DNA from: Streptomyces sp. Ncost-T10-10d
GTDB taxonomy: Bacteria; Actinomycetota; Actinomycetes; Streptomycetales; Streptomycetaceae
DNA length: 45,265 nt
Assembly (NCBI RefSeq): GCF_900091955.1
Contig: NZ_FMDF01000202.1
Coordinates: forward strand, 1 to 45,265
Direction: 5' to 3'
Both the position numbers and the translations under genes were made by a program. Below, one piece after another: positions 34,433-41,699 of the stretch (its first letter is position 1; each line of letters opens with the position of its first letter). The notes beneath the pieces were generated by a model. It had not been told where the DNA came from. It saw nothing but the letters and a program-made list of their open reading frames with translations, and made no database searches.

Positions 34433-35005
34433 GTGACGGAGAGCTCGACACGACGGAAACAGCTGGCCGACGCGGCGATTGAGACGCTGGCCGCGGAAGG
34501 TATGCGGGGGCTGACCCACCGGGCCGTCGACCAGCGGGCGGGGCTGGCGGAAGGTTCCTGCTCCTACTACTTCAGGACCCGGCAGGCGCTGCTGCAGGCG
34601 GCCGTGGAACGGCTCGCCGAGGCGGACATCGCAGATGCCGCCGCGCTGCCGACAACAGGCACCACTTCAGCAGTGAAGCTCGCCGATCTAGCAGTGGCCT
34701 ACCTGGAGCACTGGGGGACCCAGGGACGCGTGCGCACGCTCGCGCGCCACGAACTCGCCCTGGAGGCTACGCGCAGGCCCGAACTGCGGGCGGTACTGAA
34801 GACTGCGGCCGGGCACGTGCGACGGCCGGTCGTCGACCTGCTTGCTGCGGCCGGTGTCCCCGAGCCGGAGCAGCGCGCGAAAGCACTCATTGCTTCCCTC
34901 GACGGTCTGCTCTTCGAGTATCTGGCCGGCCCGGACGGACTCGACCTCGACCCGGCCGAACTCCGCACCACGCTGCTGAGCCTGCTGCACACCTTCATCG
35001 ACTGA
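34433..35005 (+). CDS. TetR-family regulator of monooxygenase/imine reductase genes
   Basis: A 190-aa TetR repressor. The HTH (residues about 8-50) reads LADAAIETLAAEGMRGLTHR, then AVDQRAGLAEGSCSYYFRTR. The ligand half contains YLEHWGTQGRVRTLARHELA and a C-terminal helix (TLLSLLHTFID). GTG 34433 is preceded by AGGAAG. Two palindromic sites upstream point to autoregulation. The FAD monooxygenase and imine reductase follow on the same strand after 81 nt, so one transcript is likely and the repressor probably responds to a substrate of those enzymes. Confidence 0.88.
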   Translation: MTESSTRRKQLADAAIETLAAEGMRGLTHRAVDQRAGLAEGSCSYYFRTRQALLQAAVERLAEADIADAAALPTTGTTSAVKLADLAVAYLEHWGTQGRVRTLARHELALEATRRPELRAVLKTAAGHVRRPVVDLLAAAGVPEPEQRAKALIASLDGLLFEYLAGPDGLDLDPAELRTTLLSLLHTFID

Positions 35006-35086
35006 CCTTCGCACTGCCGTCTACGGGGCGGAATCTGCCGCAAGACGGCTCCAGAATCTGGCAAGAACCCAAGAGGAAAACACCTT

Positions 35087-36232
35087 ATGGACCACGTACT
35101 CATCGCCGGAGCAGGCATCGGCGGACTCACCCTCGCGGCGGGACTCGCCAACCGCGGCATCCCGGCCGTCGTCCTGGAGCAGGCCGAACAGCTCGCCCCT
35201 GTCGGGGCCGGCCTGACTGTGCAGCCCAACGCACTGATCGCGCTGCGCCGCCTGGGCCTGGCCGAGCCTTTCGAAGCCGCCGGCGCGCGGCTCTCCACGG
35301 CCGCCGTCTACGATGCCCGCGGCCGCGTGCTGCTGCAGCCCAGCCCCGCCCAGGCCAGCGCCCTGCTGGCGGAGATCGGTGCCCCCACCCTGGGCCTGCA
35401 CCGCGCCACCATCCACGAGGCGCTGGTCGACCAACTCGGCACCAGCGAACTGCGGCTCGCCTCGACCGTTACTGCCGTTGACCCCAACCGGGCCGCCGTC
35501 ACCCTCGCCAACGGACAGGAAGTACGCGGCTCCGTGCTGGTCGGCGCGGACGGCCTGCGCTCCACCGTCCGAACCGCATTGCTGGGCGCCCAGGCGCCCA
35601 CCTACAGCGGCTACTACTGCTGGCGCGGCGTCACCGACGCCAACCCTCTGCCGAGCGACTGGATCGGAGAGATGTGGGGAGCGGGCCGTCGTTTCGGCGG
35701 ATGCGTCATCGACGGTGGTCGCCTGTATTGGTTCCTGTGCGCCAACGGCCCCGCCGACGGCACGGACGGCGACACCCGTGCCGCGCTCACCCGGGCCACG
35801 GCCGAGTTCCCCGATTACGTCCGCCAGGCCGTCAAGGACACCCCCCTCAGCGCCATCCGCCGCGACGACATCCGCGACCGACCGCCGGTCACGCAGTGGG
35901 GCCGGGGCCGCACCACCCTCCTCGGCGACGCCGCCCACCCCATGACCCCCAACCTGGGCCAGGGCGCGTGCCAGGCCATCGAGGACGCTCTCGCCCTCAC
36001 CGACCTGATCACCGAGCACGGCCCCACCCCCGACGCCCTGCGTCGCTACGAACGCTTCCGCAAGCCCAGGGCCAACGCCGTCGTCAAGGCCGCCCACCAG
36101 CTCGGGCGCATCGCTCACTGGAGCACCCCCACACGCACCCGGGTACGCAACACCCTTGTCCGCCTGACCCCGGCCTCCGTCCTGGTACGCCAGCTACGCG
36201 CCGCCTGGCAGCTGCCCGAGACCACGAGCTGA
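35087..36232 (+). CDS. FAD-dependent monooxygenase (class A flavoprotein hydroxylase)
   Basis: A 381-aa flavin monooxygenase of the p-hydroxybenzoate/salicylate hydroxylase type. The N-terminal dinucleotide fold is IAGAGIGGLTLAAGLANRG. The DG motif is VGADGLRSTVRTALLG (about 147-162) and the GD motif is TTLLGDAAHPMTPNLGQGAC (about 275-295). These bind FAD and NAD(P)H. AAGAGG stands upstream of ATG 35087. The protein probably inserts one oxygen into an aromatic or amine-bearing substrate. Its position before an imine reductase suggests that the two handle a common nitrogen heterocycle or amine, one oxidising and the other reducing; this is inference. Confidence 0.9.
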   Translation: MDHVLIAGAGIGGLTLAAGLANRGIPAVVLEQAEQLAPVGAGLTVQPNALIALRRLGLAEPFEAAGARLSTAAVYDARGRVLLQPSPAQASALLAEIGAPTLGLHRATIHEALVDQLGTSELRLASTVTAVDPNRAAVTLANGQEVRGSVLVGADGLRSTVRTALLGAQAPTYSGYYCWRGVTDANPLPSDWIGEMWGAGRRFGGCVIDGGRLYWFLCANGPADGTDGDTRAALTRATAEFPDYVRQAVKDTPLSAIRRDDIRDRPPVTQWGRGRTTLLGDAAHPMTPNLGQGACQAIEDALALTDLITEHGPTPDALRRYERFRKPRANAVVKAAHQLGRIAHWSTPTRTRVRNTLVRLTPASVLVRQLRAAWQLPETTS

Positions 36233-36281
36233 CCCCCAGGCACCCCTCCACCCGCGCCGATTCACCGGAAGCGAGCACAAG

Positions 36282-37169
36282 ATGCACAACACCGACACCG
36301 GCCGTATCCCCCTCTCGGTCCTCGGCCTGGGCCTGATGGGCCAGGCCCTCGCCGCGGCCTTCCTGGGCCACGGCCACCCCACCACCGTGTGGAACCGCAC
36401 CCACACCAAGGCCGAACCCCTCACCGCGCAGGGCGCCCAGCACGCCTGGACCGTCCGTGACGCCGTCACGGCCAGCCCGCTCGTGGTCATTTGTGTCTCC
36501 GACTACAACAACGTGCGTGACATCCTCGAACCCGTGAGCCGGGACCTGGCCGGCCGCACCCTGGTCAACCTGACCTCGGGCACCTCACAAGAGGTACGCG
36601 AGACGGCCAAGTGGGCGGTACACCAAGGCGCCTCCTACCTCGACGGCGCGATCATGGCCGTACCCCCAGCCATCGGCACCGCGAACGCCACCATCCTCTA
36701 CGGCGGCCCAACCACCGCATTCAGCCAGCATCAACAGGCACTCAGCAGCCTCGGCGACCCCGTGTACGTCGGCGCAGACCATGGCCTGCCGTCCCTGTTC
36801 GACGCGGCCGCACTCAGTTTGGTGTGGAGCACTCTCAACGGCTTCCTGCACGGCGCCGCCCTGCTCGGCAAGGCAGGAATCCCCGCGACCGCATTCGCCC
36901 GCATGGCCAAGACCGGCATCGAAACCGTAGCCGACTGGCTGCCCGGCTATGCACAGCAGATCGACGACGGCACCTACCCGGCCACCGAATCCACCGTCAA
37001 CACGAACCTGACCGGAATGAAACACCTCCTCCACGAAAGCCACGCCGCCGACGTCAACGCCGAACTACCCGAACTCCTCACGACCCTGGCCGAACGGGCA
37101 GTAGCCAAGGGACACGGCAGCAACAGCTACGCAGCGATCATCGAACAGCTCCGCCACCCCACGCCGTAA
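36282..37169 (+). CDS. Imine reductase (IRED), D-type
   Basis: A 295-aa NADPH-dependent imine reductase of the 6-phosphogluconate/beta-hydroxyacid dehydrogenase superfamily. The Rossmann motif is VLGLGLMGQALAAAFLGHGH with WNRTHTKAE following, a phosphate-binding pattern that favours NADPH. Family-specific strings are VNLTSGTSQEVRE, YLDGAIMAVPPAIGT, LSLVWSTLNGFLHGAALLG and HLLHESHAADVNAELPE. Asp174 in SLFDAAALS occupies the place of the catalytic Asp reported for R-selective Streptomyces IREDs (from memory of that family). It follows the flavin monooxygenase by 49 nt. It reduces cyclic or exocyclic C=N bonds to amines; the natural substrate is unknown, as for most IREDs. Confidence 0.88.
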   Translation: MHNTDTGRIPLSVLGLGLMGQALAAAFLGHGHPTTVWNRTHTKAEPLTAQGAQHAWTVRDAVTASPLVVICVSDYNNVRDILEPVSRDLAGRTLVNLTSGTSQEVRETAKWAVHQGASYLDGAIMAVPPAIGTANATILYGGPTTAFSQHQQALSSLGDPVYVGADHGLPSLFDAAALSLVWSTLNGFLHGAALLGKAGIPATAFARMAKTGIETVADWLPGYAQQIDDGTYPATESTVNTNLTGMKHLLHESHAADVNAELPELLTTLAERAVAKGHGSNSYAAIIEQLRHPTP

Positions 37170-37373
37170 CCGACAGCCACCAGCTGCTCCTGACCGGTGG
37201 TGATGCGTCGATCGCTTGAGCGCGCCTTCGTTTGCCGGCCGGGCCATGGACCTCCGTCCAGGCGTGCCGAAGCCCGCGCGAGCGCGGCGGCCGGTCCGTC
37301 GCCGCCTTTTTACCGTTGCTCGTGGCGTGGAGGCCCGAATACCGGGCTGAGATCACACACTTCAGATGGGCCG

Positions 37374-37517
37374 TCAAGCAACGGCCATGTGATGGTCCGC
37401 GGTACTCGCTGACCAGCCGGACGGCGTAGCGGTCGCCGCGACGCACTTCCTGCGGATTACCACCGGGACTGCATCGATGGTTGTGACCGGAAGGTCTTGG
37501 TTTTGAGCCTCGCTCAT
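37374..37517 (-). CDS. Small unrecognised open frame
   Basis: From ATG 37517 on the minus strand the first 22 residues (MSEAQNQDLPVTTIDAVPVV) look like a genuine protein start. The rest (KCVAATATPSGWSAST) looks like noise, and a better continuation (QEVRRGDRYAVRLVSEYRG) is found in the neighbouring frame. It may be a frameshifted small gene. No family is recognised and there is no clear ribosome site. Confidence 0.25.
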   Translation of the reverse strand: MSEAQNQDLPVTTIDAVPVVIRRKCVAATATPSGWSASTADHHMAVA

Positions 37518-37534
37518 GGGGCCGCCGCGCCGAC

Positions 37535-37905
37535 GTCGACGAATGGCTGTGACGCGGGTTCGTTTCAGCCTCGAGCCACCACGTGAGCGCGACAGGCACG
37601 CGGACGTCCGCGTGCTGTGTGGGATCAGGCCAGAGGCCACGAACCCAAGCAGCGGCACGGGGATCGATGTGCTTGCGGCCGAGCTCCGTGACGGTCGGCA
37701 TGAGGCTCGCGCGGACCCCGGAAGTCTGCTCCGTGGCCAGGCGGGCACGGAGGGCTTCTGCGATGCGGTGGGTCTCGCCCGACGCAGCGGCCAAGGCGTA
37801 GCAGGCGGCGGTATGGACTTCGGGGCTCGAGTTGTTGAGAAGTGGAAGGAGCAGGCCGACGTCACCGGTGACGGCGTTGCGTGACGCCTCGATGGTCCTG
37901 CCCGG
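37535..37905 (-). pseudogene. HEAT-repeat protein fragment
   Basis: The minus strand encodes paired helices typical of HEAT repeats: VGLLLPLLNNSSPEVHTAAC, then YALAAASGETHRIAEALRAR and AWVRGLWPDPTQHADVRVPV. The reading begins without a start near 37905 and fades near 37535, so both ends are missing. It is a relic adjacent to the promoter of the NTase-KOW operon. Confidence 0.5.
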
Positions 37906-37926
37906 CGGCGAGGAGAGCCGGGGGCA

Positions 37927-37957
37927 TTGTCAGTGGGGCCGTCTACTGTGCCAGCCA
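37927..37957 (+). promoter_or_regulatory. RecA-NDp / PafBC-type DNA-damage promoter
   Basis: TTGTCAGTG (37927-37935), exactly 8 nt, then TACTGT (37944-37949) is a full match to the actinobacterial RecA-NDp consensus TTGTCRGTG-N8-TANNNT, used by the PafBC activator in the DNA-damage response. The expected start of transcription is 7-8 nt after the TACTGT, at or one base before ATG 37957, so the mRNA would be leaderless. Confidence 0.75.
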
Positions 37958-38787
37958 TGTCTGATGATCTGCGGAGCGGTGGCCTGCGGAGTGAACCTAC
38001 GACTGCGGACGAGTGGTCGCCGGGTGCAGGGCTGCCGATTGTGCCGTTGGAGCCCGGGATCTGGAGAGGGGCGGCCATGAACGAGGCCACCAACTCCCCA
38101 TTCACCCACCATTCCGCCAACGGACTCGACACCAGAACCAAAGAGAAGCCTTTCACCGGGGACTTCGAGACCCACCTGACGGTGCGTCTGTGCGGGCGGG
38201 AAGAAGCGTCGTTGCTTCGCTTCGCGGAGTGCAACGGGTTGAAGTACTCCCGAATTGTCCTGGATCGGGGGAGGACGCCGGACCAACCGATGCTCACCGT
38301 CTCCGGCCGTGGGACTCTGGCCCTACAAAAAGCTGTTGCCGGAAGGCACGTGGAACAACTGCGTGGTGAGGGCGTCGAGGTCACACGCGTGAAAATCGAG
38401 GCCGCGCCATGGAACAAGGACGTGCCGCAGACAACCTGGGAGGCTGCGCAGCTCCCGCCACAATGCTACTTCGAGCACCATGTGAAGCTGGCGCTGACCG
38501 ATGTCGATCAGGTGGCAGAGGTGCGGGCGCTGTGCGAGCCCCACGCGGCGCACGTCTCCCGCAATGCCCGCCGCCGACTCAGCGGGGGCCACCACGAGCG
38601 CTTTGTCACGCAGCGCTGCCGACTGGTCGGCCGTCCTGCTGCTCGCGCGCGACTGGACGCCCTGCTGGCATCCCTCGCCAACGCGGGGTTCGCGGTTGCG
38701 GAGGTCGAGGAGGAGTTCGTGGTGCACGATGACAACCTCGTTATGGACGCAGGCTGGATAGTCGTGGACGGGAGCGGTGCCGTATGA
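37957..38787 (+). CDS. Unrecognised protein with two similar halves; partner of NTase-KOW protein
   Basis: A 276-aa soluble protein of no family I recognise. After an N-terminal tail of about 85 residues, two halves look related: the first (about 85-175) begins FETHLTVRLCGREEASLLRF and ends GVEVTRVKIEAAPWNKD; the second (about 180-270) begins FEHHVKLALTDVDQVAEVRA and ends GFAVAEVEEEFVVHDDN. Both contain an FExHxxL strand and a C-terminal GxxVxxVxxE strand. ATG 37957 fits a leaderless transcript; an internal ATG at 38077 has GGAGAGG seven nt upstream and could give a 236-aa form that keeps both halves. The stop overlaps the NTase start (ATGA). By position it is a candidate antitoxin or substrate-recognition subunit. 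It does not resemble the AbiEi antitoxin. Confidence 0.75.
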   Translation: MSDDLRSGGLRSEPTTADEWSPGAGLPIVPLEPGIWRGAAMNEATNSPFTHHSANGLDTRTKEKPFTGDFETHLTVRLCGREEASLLRFAECNGLKYSRIVLDRGRTPDQPMLTVSGRGTLALQKAVAGRHVEQLRGEGVEVTRVKIEAAPWNKDVPQTTWEAAQLPPQCYFEHHVKLALTDVDQVAEVRALCEPHAAHVSRNARRRLSGGHHERFVTQRCRLVGRPAARARLDALLASLANAGFAVAEVEEEFVVHDDNLVMDAGWIVVDGSGAV

Positions 38788-40049
38788 CGAAGAGCGATCA
38801 AAACCGTCCAACTCCCCCGGCATCGAAGGAGGCGATCGAGGGCTGGGAACCTCCGCTGGAGGAGTTCGACCGTCGGTCGCGCGCCGGGGAGCCGGAGTTC
38901 GCGGACCTGGCACAGGCCGTGCACTGGCGGGCCGCGCGCCGGGCGGCAATTGGTCACGTGCTCGCTCTGATCGCCGGATCCTGGTGGAGCGACAGTCTGG
39001 TGCTGCGGGGCAGTCTGCCGCTACAGGCATGGGCCGGTGAGCGGGCCCGGGAGCCGGCTGATCTCGACTGGGTGGTTGTTCAAGACGTGTTCAATGGGGG
39101 GTGGCAGTATGGAAACCTCATTGACCTGACCCGCACCTGGCCCGCTGTGGTGGACGCGCTGGAGCCCGCAGACAATGGGCACGGCATTCATGGGACCTGG
39201 GATGTGAGGCGCCCGTTGGCGGACCTGGACCGGCTGCTGGAGGCCGCCTCAGTGGACGAGGAAGCCGAATCCCTGTACATGGACCTGCTTGACCAGATCA
39301 GGCAACAACCCGAGGCACCGGGCCGCGTGATGCTCGACGTCGATCAGGCATACGTGGAGTGGAGCGACGGAGGATGGTTCTACCACGGGCCGGGGGTGCG
39401 GTTGGAAGTGCCCTGGCGGGCACCCGGGTTGCCGCCCGGCCGGATACGCGTGGACTTCGCCACCGACGAAATGTTCTCCGAACCGCCGGAAATGGCGGCC
39501 TTGCCGGTCGGCGGCGGCAAACCACCCGTCGTGGTCCAGACGGCAAGCCGGGAACTGTCGCTTGCCTGGAAGATCCTCTGGCTGCAAGTTGAGTCCGAGG
39601 AGGACAATGGTGGCCAGGGCAAGGACCTCTACGATGCCGTCCTCCTGGCCGAGGACCGCCGTACCAGCCTGTCCAGGAGCCTCCTTGAAGACGTCCTGTC
39701 CGGCGGTTACGGCCACACCGACGCGAATGGGTTTGACCCGGACCTGGTACACCAATGGCCCATGGCATGGGGGAAGTTCCAAACCGAGTACCCCTGGGTG
39801 CAGGGGAGCGCGGCGGAATGGTTATCGCGATTGTCCGCGGCACTCACTTCGATGTTCGCAACGGCGGTACCCACAATGGCCGATCTTGAGGTCGGCGACT
39901 CGGTGACCATCAGCAGTGGCCCCTTCGCTACTCTCCAGGCGACTGTCAACGAGGTCAGTCCCCACTCGAAAAGGGCCAGAGTTCTGGTCCATGTGTTCCA
40001 CCGGGAGACCACGGTCGACCTCTCCTTCGACCAGGTGCAGAAGAACTGA
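38784..40049 (+). CDS. AbiEii-type nucleotidyltransferase fused to a NusG-like KOW domain
   Basis: A 421-aa fusion. Residues about 55-300 are a nucleotidyltransferase of the AbiEii/AbiGii (MenT-like) group: SLVLRGSLPLQAW, then EPADLDWVVV with Asp93/Asp95, IRVDFATDEMF with Asp224, and the family's closing pattern SRELSLAWKILWL...GKDLYDAVLLAED (Lys263, Lys280, Asp281). Residues about 365-421 are a KOW domain nearly like the C-terminal domain of actinobacterial NusG: LEVGDSVTISSGPFATLQAT and FHRETTVDLSFDQVQKN. Phe405 aligns with E. coli NusG Phe165, which contacts ribosomal protein S10. It is coupled to the upstream gene. A toxin that modifies RNA or protein at ribosomes or transcription complexes is inferred; AbiEii homologues transfer nucleotides to tRNA or other targets. 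Confidence 0.85.
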   Translation: MTKSDQNRPTPPASKEAIEGWEPPLEEFDRRSRAGEPEFADLAQAVHWRAARRAAIGHVLALIAGSWWSDSLVLRGSLPLQAWAGERAREPADLDWVVVQDVFNGGWQYGNLIDLTRTWPAVVDALEPADNGHGIHGTWDVRRPLADLDRLLEAASVDEEAESLYMDLLDQIRQQPEAPGRVMLDVDQAYVEWSDGGWFYHGPGVRLEVPWRAPGLPPGRIRVDFATDEMFSEPPEMAALPVGGGKPPVVVQTASRELSLAWKILWLQVESEEDNGGQGKDLYDAVLLAEDRRTSLSRSLLEDVLSGGYGHTDANGFDPDLVHQWPMAWGKFQTEYPWVQGSAAEWLSRLSAALTSMFATAVPTMADLEVGDSVTISSGPFATLQATVNEVSPHSKRARVLVHVFHRETTVDLSFDQVQKN

Positions 40050-40204
40050 AGAGCAGGTGGGTGAGCGGGGGCCGAGTATGCCCGCGCGGGAGCCGCTGAA
40101 GTTCAACACACCCAGGGACCCGGCACAGCTGGAGCGGAACGTGAAGCTGCGGGAAGCCGAGTCCGGAGAGGCCGACACGGGCCGGGAGTCGCTCAGATTG
40201 GCGG

Positions 40205-40415
40205 GTGAACGTTCTCAGCGCGCTGCAGGCGGCGTATCCGGAGTTCGCGCGGGCGCGCGGATCCGTCACCCTCACCTCTCGGAGTCCGCGTTCCACCCGG
40301 CGGGCGGCGGTGTGCTCTACGGCGCCGCCAAATGAGTGTTGCGCGGCACCGTCGCCCATCTGGCGGTGGATTTGGCCCCCCGCGGTGCGGGTGAACGGCG
40401 TTGCCTGCCTCTGTC
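40205..40415 (+). pseudogene. Short-chain dehydrogenase fragment, dihydrodiol dehydrogenase-like
   Basis: Pieces in three frames rebuild the active-site half of an SDR: NVLSALQAAYPEFARARGSV, SAFHPAGGGVLYGAAK with the YxxxK pair, an in-frame TGA, VLRGTVAHLAVDLAPRG, then after a shift VRVNGVA. The GSV..T..SAFHPAGGGVLYGAAK wording is closest to BphB/HcaB-type cis-dihydrodiol dehydrogenases (which have AGFYPNGGGxLYTAAK). The cofactor-binding half is missing. The preceding bases after the NTase stop hold a small frame from ATG 40078 with no known domain. Confidence 0.6.
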
Positions 40416-40492
40416 TCACCGACCGGTGGAGGTGCGGATCACCACGGGCATCGTGATCAACATCGGGGAGAGGCAGCTGTGACAGGCCGCCC

Positions 40493-41479
40493 CTACCCGG
40501 ACGGGCGTCCCGAGGTCCAGATCAGCTGGACGAGCTCGGCCCGATTGCTCACGTCGGTCTTTGCGAACACCCGCTTGAGGTGCTGCTTGACCGTGTTCTC
40601 GCTGATGAATGCCCGCGCCGCGATCTGTTTGGTGGTCAGGCCCTCGCTGACCAGTTGCGCGATCTCCTGCTCGCGCTGCGTCAACACCTCCCAGATGGGC
40701 AGCCGCTGCGCGGCGGTCTCCTCCGCGCATGGGAACACGACCGTGACTGCGGTGTCGCCGCGTGAGGACGGCCGGTAGGTCTTCACGATCGCTCTGCGAC
40801 TGCCGTCGTGGACGCTACGGGTGAAGACGCACCTGCCGCTGTCCCGGAGCGCCGCGAGACCCTCGCCGATGCAGGCCACGATGGACCCGGGACGCAGCAC
40901 GCCGTCCGGAACGACCTCGAAGTCCCAGTCCCGCCGGGCGATCCGGTTCTGGAACAGCAACTGTCCGTCGAGGTCAGTGACCACCACCGCCTGCGCCATC
41001 CGGTCCAGTGCGTGCTCCAGCGCCGTCGCCCTGCGCACCGTCGCCTCATAGCGGAGCGCACGCTCGGTGGCGAGTCCCAGCTCCTCGCCGACGATCCGCG
41101 CGGAGGCGAGATCCTGCTCGCCGAACACAGCGAGCGACCACGGCCGGCGCGCGAAGCTGATCGTTCCGTACATCACTCCGGACGCGATCAACGGCGCCTC
41201 CATCGAGTGGGCGAGCCCTTCCGTCCGGAGCGCCTGCCGCGCGCCGCAGGCTTCCCAGGCCTCGGGGACGACCACCCGCGAGGAGTCGATCGGACTCCGG
41301 CGCTTGGCGACGAACCTGAGCACAGGGTCGTCGGGCCGCCCGTATTCCTCGTACTGGTTGAGCATCTCACCGCCGACGGTGGCGCGTACGTCCACGACCG
41401 TCCCCGCGGGGATGTCGAGCAGGTAGAGGCCAAGGCCGTCCGCCTGACACTGTGTTCCTGTTCGCTCCCTGGCCGTCAA
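40493..41479 (-). CDS. GAF-LuxR transcriptional regulator
   Basis: A 328-aa regulator. The N-terminal part (10-140) resembles a GAF sensor domain (GLGLYLLDIPAGTVVDVRAT, HSMEAPLIASGVMYGTISFA). A middle PAS-like segment follows (LDRMAQAVVVTDLDGQLLFQ). The C-terminal LuxR HTH (255-320) reads LTQREQEIAQLVSEGLTTKQ, then IAARAFISENTVKQHLKRVF. GAF domains of this group usually begin about 30 residues earlier, and no clear ribosome site precedes 41479, so the N-terminus may have been shortened. It is divergent from the MFS exporter at 41700 with a 220-bp gap, and it may control that gene. Confidence 0.82.
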   Translation of the reverse strand: MTARERTGTQCQADGLGLYLLDIPAGTVVDVRATVGGEMLNQYEEYGRPDDPVLRFVAKRRSPIDSSRVVVPEAWEACGARQALRTEGLAHSMEAPLIASGVMYGTISFARRPWSLAVFGEQDLASARIVGEELGLATERALRYEATVRRATALEHALDRMAQAVVVTDLDGQLLFQNRIARRDWDFEVVPDGVLRPGSIVACIGEGLAALRDSGRCVFTRSVHDGSRRAIVKTYRPSSRGDTAVTVVFPCAEETAAQRLPIWEVLTQREQEIAQLVSEGLTTKQIAARAFISENTVKQHLKRVFAKTDVSNRAELVQLIWTSGRPSG

Positions 41480-41699
41480 CCGCGTTGCGCTGCACTGGAC
41501 TTTCGCCTCCGGCGTCGGTGTCCGACCACACGGTCATTTCCTCGCCGAATCCGCTGCCTGGCGGGCCCTGGACGGCCTGGTCGCCGTCATCGTGATCACG
41601 CTCGGGACCACGCTCCTGGCCCGATCCTGAGACAACCGGTTCGAACAGCCATGGAAGCTGCTGAGAAAGTGCGGCTCTAGTCGAAAGATGTAGCAACGA
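41480..41699. other. Divergent region between LuxR regulator and MFS exporter
   Basis: No full gene. The plus strand has a short hydrophobic stretch (ALDGLVAVIVITLGTTLLAR) ending at a stop at 41630, possibly the tail of a lost membrane protein. Promoters of both neighbours should lie here; none is distinct. Confidence 0.35.

Noticed and set aside
38784..40049. Naming the two-gene unit a classical AbiE system.
   Set aside because: The NTase part fits AbiEii, but the partner lacks the AbiEi winged helix and the NusG-like tail is foreign to AbiE, so the name would mislead.
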